A stretch of DNA of 20,000 nucleotides from positions 1-20,000 of the forward strand of contig JABUQX010087050.1 of the NCBI GenBank assembly GCA_015478945.1, read 5' to 3'. Positions within the stretch are counted from its first letter, which is position 1. Each line of letters starts with the position of its first letter. Below the pieces are notes generated by a model, which was given only the letters and a program-made list of their open reading frames with translations, searched no databases and had not been told where the DNA came from. Both the position numbers and the translations under genes were made by a program. Origin of the DNA: Trachelipus rathkii. Its lineage: Eukaryota; Arthropoda; Malacostraca; Isopoda; Trachelipodidae. Positions 1-9,931 of the stretch are shown in pieces.

Positions 1-631
1 TAACAAAATGGATATCATTCTAAGACAGTTAAAGGAATAAATCGATTTCTTCTTATATGTATTTTATCTCAACGCTCATTTTACACACCTTTGCAAACAC
101 TGTACTTATCAAAATTCCTCTCAAAACTTTTTTATTTACTATCAGGTATTATTCTGTCACAATCAACATAAGCCAATCATTTCGCATATAATCAGGAAGG
201 ATGAGTACTTACCTTCACCTACTTCATTCTATTATTCCTCCCTAGCTACACTTCCACCTGCCACTATATATCATTCAATTCTTTTCATAATCCATCCACG
301 TACAAGTTAACTGAATATAGAAGAAAAAAAGTACTAATCCATAAAATCTACTTGATAGATAAACTTACGGCTATTAATATAAAAATATACTATAAATATT
401 CAAGCTCATGCATATTAATTTTTATATAAGAAACATGATCACTCCATTGATTGCCTATACATATATATTATATATATTATATATATATAGGGTTTCACTA
501 TCCATTTATACAGTATCATCTAACTAAATACAACAATATATCTTAATCTACCTATATCCTTACATTATATATAGTCCTTACATTATATATTATATATATA
601 TAGTACTGTATTAGGCTAAATATATATACAT

Positions 632-635
<4 letters not shown>
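1..635. other. AT-rich non-coding DNA
   Basis: No frame of meaningful length lies here. The sequence is AT-rich with short TATATA runs near 461-490 and 566-602. I see no promoter, RNA gene or element end that I could defend. Confidence 0.6.
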
Positions 636-671
<36 letters not shown>

Positions 672-684
672 GAGAGAGAGAGAG
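636..684. repeat. (GA)n microsatellite
   Basis: This is a near-perfect GA dinucleotide tract interrupted once by a T at about 669 (GATGAG). It is followed by an imperfect AGCAGCAGAGCAGA stretch. GA/CT microsatellites are common in invertebrate nuclear genomes. The tract ends the AT-rich first segment. Confidence 0.95.
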
Positions 685-853
685 CAGCAGAGCAGAAAGA
701 GACACATATAATATCATATTTTTTATCACTTATCATACGTCGGTTTATCTAATTACTTCTGTTCAATTCCAGTCATCGTCACAATGCTATCCGTCATCTC
801 AATCTTAACAATTGACTCCAACATACTTCAGGCAAAAATTTGCTCTAAATCCG

Positions 854-1198
854 TCAAAAACCACCGCTCATCGTCATCTCGAGGACATAAAATTTCAAAT
901 CTTGTCCTTGTGTCTCTTCACCAGTCGCCTTATCATTCAGAATTGAACGCCACTCTTTCCTCGAATCAAAATCCCAGCAATTACTCCTACCATCACTTAG
1001 AAATAATACTAATTCTACCCTATATAATTCCTTACTAAGTTCATTAATTAGTCTTTTATACTCACTAATATAAGGGTCATCATTACTGTCTACTATTATA
1101 ATCTCTTTTACAATATATATATCTACCTCTAACACTATTTCTACTACACTATATGCTATTGCTACACAACTATCCAATTCTATATCATTCAGCACCAT
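854..1198 (-). CDS. unrecognised 114-codon frame, possibly a decayed coding remnant
   Basis: I do not recognise this frame. It runs from an ATG directly preceded by an in-frame TAG to a TGA just after a GGF end. Its predicted composition is more protein-like than most frames here: mixed hydrophobic and acidic residues at the N-terminus (runs such as VVEIVLEVDIYIVKEIIIVD), then a charged middle with YKRLINELSKELYRVE, then WDFDSRKEWRSILNDK. No catalytic motif, signal peptide or zinc-binding cluster is visible. An 84-codon frame overlaps on the plus strand, so at most one of the two can be real. It could be a retroelement fragment or chance. No neighbouring exon, poly-A signal or promoter supports it. 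Confidence 0.15.
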   Translation of the reverse strand: MVLNDIELDSCVAIAYSVVEIVLEVDIYIVKEIIIVDSNDDPYISEYKRLINELSKELYRVELVLFLSDGRSNCWDFDSRKEWRSILNDKATGEETQGQDLKFYVLEMTMSGGF

Positions 1199-2410
1199 CT
1201 AGCCTCTGGTTCTTGTAATTTCAAGTAATACTGACGAGTTATAATTTCTATCTATATAGCTATACTAGAATTTATACTATAATATTCTTCAACTTTCATT
1301 CACTCAATACTACTTCATATATATCTTCTGTTAACTATATTTAACCTTCTTAGTACAATAATACCTATTCTTTTTGACACTATTCAAATAATAATCTAAC
1401 GACTCACACGTCGTTTCTTTAGAAGATGGTCACATTACATTATACTCGTAAAATACTATCAATAGCCGGAAGAAGTAGAAAAAGGGACATACACATTCGT
1501 TTGGAGACTTAAAAAAAGTCAACACAATGCGGCTGCTGGTAAATACTGCTTGTTCTGTTAAGGTACAGACCACAATGTTGAACAAATAACAAAATTAAAA
1601 AAAGAATAAATAGCCTAGATAATGGAAACAAGGAATCAGAACATTTCTGTTTCCAATATCTTTAATCAGTCTAAGAGTATTGTTTAATAACCTATATTTA
1701 TCATCGTGACTTTCCCAAAGTATAGTCTAATTAACAATAAACCTTTTATTACTTATATTGATTAAAATATCTGAGCATATTTTATATATACTTATTATAT
1801 TTTTATATTAATATTTTTCTATATTACATAGTATAAAGTTAATATAAAATAGCCATAATTTGTATATTAATCATATAAGTAACTATCCAAGCTACTTTTA
1901 ACATATTATATATATATTAATTACTATAGGATATTAAATATTATCTTTACTAATAGTAAATGACAACATTATGTCAACAATTTTAATTTATTCTAAATTA
2001 TATATATATAAGTTTATATATATTTTAAACTTATATGTAATGATTGAGTTACATAAATTGCATATTAATAGGAAGATCTTTATATATAATCTGGTATTCA
2101 TTCATGTATATATATATAGACATATTTTTTTATTATTAATTTATTAATCTATTATTTTATTTATTTTTTAACTTAAAGAATTCATCAAAGTTGAGTATAT
2201 ACCGTCACTACGTAATTTAGTCAAGGTCAGTTATCTGATTGAATTCTCACCATGGCATGCTTTAATTATGTAATTATTTCGGGGATGTGACTATCGGGGT
2301 ATCAGATTGATCAGACAGTAAGATATCCTAATCATATCTCATAATAACTTACAATAAGTTCATAACCTTAGGAATATTGGAATAATCTATTGATTGTATA
2401 ATGCTAGGAA
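1199..2410. other. AT-rich non-coding DNA
   Basis: No supportable gene is present. The only local structure I noted is a related pair of 10-mers, ATCTGATTGA at 2233-2242 and ATCAGATTGA at 2301-2310, inside a slightly GC-richer patch at about 2200-2340. The rest is AT-rich unique sequence with short TATATA runs. Confidence 0.5.
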
Positions 2411-2783
2411 AATATTATTATTGATTTATTGAAAATTGTAAAAATAAATATAATTTAACATAATATATAAACTATCATATAATTGACCAAATAATAGAGA
2501 TATACAATTTTTTTTGGAATCCTGTAAACATTTCAGTCTTAGAGAAATGTAAATATTATTATATAATTAATATATATTATATTATATTAATATTATATAT
2601 TTAATTATATTTAATTATATTAATTTAATTATTATTTATATTATTTCATTATATAATTACTATTATACTTATATATATTATTATATTATATTATTATCTT
2701 AATTAAATTTATTAAATTAGATTAATTTATTAATTCATTAATTATATTATTGTTATAATTTATATTATTATAATTATATATAT

Positions 2784-2815
<32 letters not shown>

Positions 2816-3069
2816 TTGTTAATAATTATAGTACTAAATTATTATTATTATTCTTATTATTGATTATTATTATGTTTTTAATTATTATATATCTATTATT
2901 ATATATATATTCGATTATTTTATTCATTCATTATTATTATTATTTTATTATTTCACTTATTATTATTATAGTAGATTTATTAATATCGGATACTATTATT
3001 ATCACGTATTAAAATTATATATTAGACTTTCTTATGTAATATATGTTTATTAATTATTTTTTTTATATA
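2411..3069. repeat. ATT/AT low-complexity desert, part 1
   Basis: This stretch is almost entirely A and T. It has irregular mixtures of ATT, TTA and AT units, including ATT/TTA runs at about 2782-2802 and 2931-2970 and an (AT)n run near 2798-2816. It looks like decayed microsatellite sequence. Short frames here come from the biased composition and are not genes. Confidence 0.85.
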
Positions 3070-3420
3070 CTTATTTATATGATATTTCCGCACCTCACAA
3101 TATGGAGTATAATTATTCCGCACTCGATGGCATGTGAATGTCGGAGGGTTCTTCTATTTACGGTCAATTACCGGAGGAACTAACGATGAGTTAGTGTAAC
3201 TTATACTTTCTATCTCCCTAATCCTATCTTGGGGAGTTGGTCCCCGGTTATCCACCCTTTGATCTTTTGAGTTAATATGGGTAGTATCGCGGGAGTTGAT
3301 TATTCCTCATTCCCTACCTACTACGGGAGGTTAATTTAATATGATTGAAACGTTCCCCCCTGTTCCTCTATTCTCGTTGTTCTCTGAGCCCCTACAATCT
3401 AGCTGGTATGTAATACCTAT
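3070..3420. other. GC-richer islet with small hairpins inside the AT desert
   Basis: Base composition changes abruptly to a balanced sequence for about 350 bp and then returns to ATT-rich DNA. Visible structures are a direct repeat of TTCCGCAC at 3086-3093 and 3116-3123, a perfect 6-bp hairpin ACTAAC/GTTAGT at 3179-3195, and a perfect 5-bp hairpin GGGGA/TCCCC at 3231-3245. No long open frame exists on either strand. The pattern of short GC hairpins in AT spacer superficially resembles yeast mitochondrial GC clusters, but nothing else supports an organellar origin. A worn transposon fragment is equally possible. Confidence 0.45.
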
Positions 3421-3970
3421 ATCTACTTAATAATTATATAATTATTAAACATTATATTATTATTATTATTATTTATTATTACTTAGTTATTTATTTTATT
3501 AATATTATTATTAATTATTATTATATTATTATTATTATTATATTAGTAGTAGTAGTACGTAGAGTAGTAGTAGTAGTAGATAAGTCCAGTAGTATGTAGT
3601 AGTAGTAGTAGTATTTTTATTATTATATATTATTTATATTATATTATTGTATATTATTATTATTATTATTATATATAATATATATTATTATTAAGTTATT
3701 ATTATTTATTATTAATTATTATTTTATTATTATATTAGTTACTTATGTTGTTAGACTTTATTATTATTTATAATTTTGGGATATGATACATTATATAAAC
3801 ATGGTTCTCCTGAATGATTTATTATTACGTACTTAATATATTATATTTAATATATATTATTATTATATTAAATTAACTTCTTTAATAATTATTAATAAAA
3901 TTTTGATTTATTAGTGAATTAATATTTATATATAAATTTAATTAATTTTATAGTTCATTTAATATACTGT
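3421..3970. repeat. ATT low-complexity DNA with a (TAG)n tract
   Basis: ATT-type low-complexity sequence resumes after the GC-richer islet. At 3544-3613 it contains an imperfect TAG/AGT trinucleotide array interrupted by TACGTAGAG and by a GATAAGTCCAG stretch. The array probably arose as a mutated register of the surrounding ATT units. No coding signal is present. Confidence 0.8.
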
Positions 3971-4439
3971 TTGATAGTCACTGGATGGTTATAGGAATTC
4001 TCTGGACTCACCTATTGTAAATTAATTCTTACTATAAACTTTTTTTCATATTTTTCTACTAAAATTTTTATACAGTGTTCTTTGAATATTGTATTTAATA
4101 TTTATCTTTATTTTCCACTCTAGTTCGAGGATTTGTAGTTTTATTTTATGTATATTTTTTTTTTTTACAATTTTCACCTAACAATAATTTTATCCTAGGT
4201 ATTTCACATACTATTATGATATTTATTATTACCTTTTTCTCTTGTAGCTATTGTATTGCTATTTTTTTGATGTATTATATCTGTGTATATTTTGTTGTAT
4301 CATCGATTGTAGGTCTGCGGCCAAGATTATATTGATACTTCTATAATTAGTTATTATATATATATGGTTATGTGTCAATGTATATTAATTCTTTCCTTAT
4401 GATTATATTTCCAAATTTTTGACTCATTGGTTATTGTTT
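3971..4439. other. AT-rich non-coding DNA
   Basis: This is AT-rich unique sequence between two low-complexity blocks, with T homopolymer runs such as the one at 4156-4166. No gene, RNA or element boundary can be supported. Confidence 0.5.
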
Positions 4440-4740
4440 ATTGTTATTTATAGTTATTTGAGTATATTCGTTATTGTATATATTGATTATATTAGTATAT
4501 TGTTATATTAGTCATTATTTTATATCATTATTATATTATAATTATTATTTATTATATTACATTATATTTTATATTACATTTTATTTAATATATATATTAT
4601 TCTTATATTATCTAATATATGATATTATGATTATTTATACTATTATTATTATTTTATATTAATTATTATTATTTTTATTTTATTATTATATATAGCTTAC
4701 ATATTTATTTATATATTCTTTTTTTTATGATATATAATCC
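4440..4740. repeat. ATT/AT low-complexity desert, part 2
   Basis: This is low-complexity A/T sequence. The 62-codon open frame within it translates almost only to Ile, Tyr, Leu and Phe, which is what random AT-rich DNA gives. I do not regard it as a gene. Confidence 0.8.
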
Positions 4741-6330
4741 ATTATTAAAATTATTTAATTTAGTGTTAATAATATACCAATTACTCATAATTAGAGTTTA
4801 ATAATGAGTCTAACTAGATTCTTAGTGAATAAGCATTGGATCGAGGTATTAAGTTATAGTATTGACTTAATTAATTTACAAAAGCTACATGATAAATATA
4901 AGGATAAGTAATGTCATCTAGAGTATTAATATAATAGATTCCTGTATTAAACATTTTTAATTAAAGGCGAGAATTTTTCTACTATAGAGTGAGGTTTGTG
5001 ATTATAGATTCTACGAATGATTCTAATTATTTCTATATATCACTGTCTGTATATATTATAGGGAAATGATCCCTATAATATTTACGATGATGTAGGTATG
5101 GAAACACGGTATGAATGTTATTTTGACTCAAATAGTGCAGTTGCCTGGGAAAACAACGATAAATTATACCGAAGAGGAATTGGATACAACACAACGACAT
5201 TGAGGCAAATTTCCATATGGTAACGGTAATTCAGTACAATAAGGAAAAATGTATAGAAAATATTAAAATATCTCTGGACACCCCAGATTCAAATATATAT
5301 TTCCTAGCTATCATGAGTACTATATAGAAGGCTAATATACTATAGGTCGGGAAAGATTATTATTTCAAAAGAAAAAAGTGAACCTATTGATGATATTTAA
5401 AGTCTTCTGTTATAGTACTTACTCTGTATAAATAACGATTAGTGGTTTAATATTAGCTGCAAATTCATATGTATTTAGTTTATTATTAGGAAACAAACAG
5501 AGAAAGGTAAAGTAAAACACCTATAAGTGACATTTAACCGTATGAGTAGTTTTTTGATCTCGAGACCATTCAATTCTAACACTTAAAATAAAACATGAAT
5601 CTTTCCAAAATATACGAGGCATACTAAATATCTAAACATAAGATTAATCGGTAGAAAGATATATAATATGGTGTATAGAAAAGCTAACGGTTTCAATAGG
5701 AAAAAAATTCGAGTAGCATCTACGACAATACACGATAATGACAGTCAGAAGAAAAGGGAGGCCGAATACAGTAGAAAGGCGGCTAATTCCAATTGTTAAA
5801 ACAATTCGATTATTCTGTTGGAATAAAGCACATAATATATCAGCTAATAACATGGAAAAACCATTAGACTCTAGGTACGAAATTCAAGAACATCTTCTTG
5901 TGACCTTGATGGAAAACGATGGCAATTTTCGGAAGTCCTTATATTAAAATATATACGAATTGACATTATGACTGGAGATCACTGGGTCTTTCATGACATA
6001 ATTTAAAAACTTATGATAGTCTCAGAATTATGCCTATGTATTATTAAAGTACCAGTATCTATCAGTCCAAAATGCTACTAATTCTAGTATCATTTAATGC
6101 GCATTCTCACATATCTAACTAGTATAAAACTTGTGCCATAAATATATAATAATTAATAATAGTTAAATTTAATTACCTGGATCTTTATTGATACAATGAG
6201 ACAGACCGATGTGTTCCTAGAAAGGAAACATCAGTTTTGTGCCGGGACGTCCGTGGCATGTTCTATTACCGAGCAGTTGAATACTCATAAGTGACCTGAT
6301 CTTCTCCTGATTATCTGGTCACAGATTTTA
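4741..6330. other. AT-rich unique DNA with no supportable gene
   Basis: Two overlapping 69-codon frames on opposite strands lie at 5644-5853 and 5738-5947. The plus-strand frame begins with a basic stretch containing KGRP, loosely like the core of an AT-hook, but has no other recognisable feature. The antisense overlap and short length argue against either being real. A slightly GC-richer patch at about 6180-6320 contains imperfect inverted repeats around TGTTCCT/AGGAAACA but no open frame. Confidence 0.4.
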
Positions 6331-9240
6331 TTGTATGTTTATCGTATCCTCAGTAATATCATTTGATCGAGGGAATAAGTCTTGCAAACATAATAAATTG
6401 AAGAAAAAGTAACTGATCTTGTTTTAAATTGAATATAATGAATTAAATCTAAATATAACAGTGGGTAATTGCTATACGTAGTGGCAGCATGCAATAGAGT
6501 GCGACTTATCAGTAGGCATTACTTAGAAAGATAATAAAGGAAAAAACAACATTCACCAAAGCTATTTTAATACTCACTGCTTTTTGCATTGCTTAAAATT
6601 ATGCCTCACAAACGCTTCTTTGCAGCTTCATAATTATTATTCAGAATAATTATTATATATATCTATATTATTGCGATAATAATAATCAGATAAAATGTTT
6701 GTACTATCTAATTTATATAATTACTCTTGACAAGTGGGTATAAGAGGACACAAATTGTTTAAGATAAGAATAAATTATAGAATCATTATTCCTAAAAAGT
6801 AGCAAGTAAGAGATTAAAAAAGTTTAGCGTGAAAACTTCGCTGGTAATAAAGCCAACGAATAGAATCGTTTTATTATTATAAAGATATTGATAATACCCG
6901 ATATAATTAGACAGGTTTAGAATACATGATTTAATAGTTATATAATAATATGAAGTATTGCGAGTTATCAGTTCAAAAAAAAAGCTACCTTATCTAAATA
7001 ATAGTTATTGTTTAGTTGCATTACTTATTTTATGGTTTATTCTCTTTAATTGTTTTTAATTACAGCTATTATAAGTTATTTAACTATGTACTATACTAGT
7101 CTTTCAAAACGCAATTGGTCAGACACATACTAGATATCTATTGATTATATATTGGTGAGTTGTGACATATAAAGTGATATATCTTGCATAAAACTCAAAC
7201 CTGAAGTACCATCACTGAGGATAAAATTGTGAAACTAATTAGATTAATTATCAGCATTAATTTTTTGAGAATGTTAGTTAAAAGCGCTAAATTGAAATCT
7301 TAGGCTGGGTATTAATGAAAATTGTCTTGTTACAACTAAAGATTAACAATTTACACAAAAAAAATTACAAAGACCTAACAAAATATCCTATCAAACAATA
7401 CTAGGACTAGCCGAACTTGACCCAACTATCAATATTATACCTAATTATTCTTTAACCATTTATTATTTTTTGTGCATTTAATATCAGCATTGGAGACGTA
7501 GGTTAATTTTAAGGTAATGAGAAATTCAGTAGACAAGTAAGGTATATGCAACATTTATATTAACTTCGAAAACGCCTACTTGAGAAATTATTGAGATGAA
7601 AGATTTTCTGAGAACTTGCCCTCCTTCTAGCATACATCCTCCAGAATAATATTTATGACATAATAAACAAAACTGATACGCATGTTTGTATCACTAATCC
7701 CAAATTTAACACTCTAATGCTGAATCGGACCTTGTTTTCATTTCTTAATATCCTCCAATGTATGGGCGATTACTATAGCTAATAAATCTATGTCGTATGA
7801 TGTAGTTTATAGAACATTTATGAGTATCATTATCTGCTTATTGCTTTTTCTATAGAGAATATAGGTCCTACATATTCGTTTTATCGAGATAGAATGTATC
7901 CACTATTTTCTCAGCTTATATATGATTATAAAAGTTTCGTGTGAAGAAATTGCTTTTCACTTACTAGACTAATAATAATTCCTAATCATATCCTTCAGCC
8001 TTTATATATCACTCCTCATACAAGTCTCATTACCCATTTCATAATACCCACAGAAATCATCCTTTAATTGCTATACTATAACTAATCATACTTTTCACAT
8101 CTTCATTGCCTATTCTATAATAGTCTTTATCGTTATAATATTTTTAAGTATGGGGCCCTACAAATACTTGTACTAGTACTAGAATAACATTCACTATTTT
8201 CTATATATGAGGTATCTAAATCACATTAAGCTATCTTAATTATTATTATTATTATCTAATTTCCTATCAAGTAAAACTGAACTTTTGCCTGCCTCCGAAA
8301 ATAAATCCTGGATTAACGCCACTGTATATTCTTTTAGTACTATATGAGGTTAAATCTAATATATATAACTATTTATGAGATATTTTAATTATGTATACCC
8401 TATATATATATATTTATTATTATATTAATTACTATTATTTATAATTACTGCTCTATTCTACTAAAACCTAACTATATGAATTATAGTACTAACTTTCAAA
8501 TACTTATATTATATCATATATATGGTTCAGTATAAGTTGTCTAAACAGCTGACATCATGATAACTTAAGAACGGCACGCATAATATTTTTCTTGGCTCAA
8601 TCAGACACGTAAAACAAATTGCACTATTCTGGAATCAGCGCGAATTCTAAGAGGGGTCAGCATTCCCAATCTATTCTATATTTTATCGCTATGATTAATT
8701 TATTTTATCTCTATTCTGTTCGTGATGAGAATTATAACACACCGAGGCTGAAGGATTTACATCTAAGCAAATTGATTTATCAGATAATATTTAATCATCC
8801 TTATAATGTCCAAGTTATCACTGCCACGCGACAACATGCATCAACTTTTATCAACAGACTTCAGAAAATCTAGACATATTAATAACTCGTGAAGCTCTAA
8901 TATACTCATTCTCCTCTACTCTCTAGAGGTGGCCACTGTATTTTGGTATATTTTGATCACTATATCTTTAGATTGCTTCTTTTTCTAAATTTTCTGATTT
9001 ATGTTCATATATTTCAAAAGGTATAATATTTTCGAGCATAATAAATATTATTCTGCACGGCACAACAATAGAGTATAACCCGATTTTAGAGTTTTCTCAA
9101 GGAGCAGAGTAATCATAGTGTATTAAGACACCGCACGAACATCTTAAACTTTTGTGCAACTTATGTCAAGCCAGTGGTTAGACAAATAATTTTTTATTTT
9201 CGCTTAGAGTTATATTATATAAGTGAATAGGCATAGGTGT
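6331..9240. other. AT-rich unique DNA with no supportable gene
   Basis: I see no motif-bearing reading frame in this long stretch. The only open frame of note spans 8619-8873 and begins at TTG. Its 84-residue translation has no recognisable domain and no neighbouring exon. Short AT and ATT runs occur near 8240-8256 and 8401-8440. The absence of genes over almost 3 kb fits intergenic or intronic DNA in a large, repeat-rich genome. Confidence 0.45.
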
Positions 9241-9293
9241 TAAAGGTCAACATCTCTCTTGTTTAATTTACACAACGGACAACCATAGGTAAA

Positions 9294-9303
9294 CTCCGCA
9301 TAA
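9294..9303. repeat. left copy of 10-bp direct repeat CTCCGCATAA
   Basis: This is a perfect match to 9450-9459. The two copies bracket a compact GC-rich hairpin segment and may be its target-site duplication. Confidence 0.5.
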
Positions 9304-9449
9304 TGAGAGTCTGGCTCATAGAAGATTGTGTGTGGTCATACTCGAGCCTCCCGTGGACGACGGGGAGGGACTTCGTCCCCTCTTCGCCACCCGATCGGCT
9401 CGAGCCCCTAATTGGATATTCAACCTTACTAATTTCTAAAAACTTTCCT
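9304..9449. mobile_element. 146-bp GC-rich hairpin segment, candidate SINE/MITE-like insertion
   Basis: The segment lies exactly between two perfect copies of CTCCGCATAA and is much more GC-rich than its surroundings. It contains a perfect 8-bp inverted repeat, CTCGAGCC at 9341-9348 and GGCTCGAG at 9397-9404. Inside that is a 5-bp hairpin with a three-base loop, GGGAC-TTC-GTCCC at 9367-9379. The right arm, GGCTCGAGCCC, resembles a Pol III B box (one mismatch to GGTTCGAGCCC). The only A-box-like site is too far upstream for a normal tRNA. There are no clear terminal inverted repeats. Frames open through it on both strands (to about 9500) are too short and reflect composition. A short retroposon is my preferred reading, with a hairpin MITE as the alternative. 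Confidence 0.35.
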
Positions 9450-9459
9450 CTCCGCATAA
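9450..9459. repeat. right copy of 10-bp direct repeat CTCCGCATAA
   Basis: This is identical to 9294-9303. It overlaps the start of the A-rich tract that follows, so in a plus-strand SINE the tail would lie beyond the duplication. That order is a point against a simple SINE model. Confidence 0.5.
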
Positions 9460-9497
9460 ATAAATCAAATAAAAATAAAAAACAAAAAAAAAAAAAA
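9457..9497 (+). repeat. A-rich tract with AAAT units
   Basis: The tract consists of AAAT-type units followed by an uninterrupted run of about 14 A. It could be the tail of a retroposon on the plus strand, or a simple A-rich target. No polyadenylation signal directly ahead of it can be singled out, because AATAAA-like words occur throughout. Confidence 0.6.
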
Positions 9498-9910
9498 TTC
9501 AAAACACCTCCTTAGCAATCAATTCCGCTCTGCAGGGGCGCAACACATGTCACAATTTGTTTATATCTCTTGTTAGTACGTGCCGTTACTCGAGTTACAT
9601 GAAGTCAAGCTTATATAGACACTCATACCATACTATATATATATATATTAAATATTTAAATTGAGATAAAGATATAGACATAGTAGGCAATTTTTTACAC
9701 TAATTCTCTCTATAATTTTCAATACTTATATCTCTCCATAATACTTATATAGTATAGCTCCTTCCTGGTCCTATGCGGTTTTTTCTGGTCATATATATAT
9801 CGATATATACTAGGTGATATATATACTAATATACTATAGTTATAAGGATGGGGCGAATGTTTAGAGGCGGCCTACCGATGTCGCGCCGTTCGATTCTCGC
9901 CAGGTGGCGT

Positions 9911-9931
9911 AAAGAGGGATGAGACCTCTTT
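9911..9931. other. perfect 7-bp hairpin near 5' edge of LINE block
   Basis: AAAGAGG at 9911-9917 pairs perfectly with CCTCTTT at 9925-9931 around a seven-base loop. A second hairpin (CCCTAC-AAA-GTAGGG) follows at 9985-9999. Both lie within the first 160 bases of the GC-richer block, where a LINE 5' UTR would sit. No function is assigned. Confidence 0.4.

Noticed and set aside
3544..3613. TAG-repeat tract considered as a CRISPR-like or structured array
   Set aside because: The unit is a simple trinucleotide with irregular interruptions. There are no spacers of constant length.
4474..4662. 62-codon frame that looks like a membrane protein
   Set aside because: Its Ile/Tyr/Leu content is what ATT/TAT low-complexity DNA encodes, so hydrophobicity carries no information.
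5738..5947. Plus-strand 69-codon frame with a KGRP core suggesting an AT-hook protein
   Set aside because: It has a single weak four-residue match, an antisense overlapping frame of the same length, and no other support.
8619..8873. 84-codon plus-strand frame
   Set aside because: It starts at TTG and has no domain or context. The length is within what chance gives in a window of this size.
9312..9407. A complete tRNA-like A box and B box pair in the hairpin segment
   Set aside because: The B-box-like word is present, but the only A-box-like word is about 85 bp away, too far for a normal tRNA or a typical tRNA-derived SINE head.
9880..9905. GTTCGATTCTC near 9887, resembling a tRNA T-loop/B box
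   Set aside because: The flanking bases do not form a T-stem and no acceptor, D or anticodon arm can be drawn at the right spacing.
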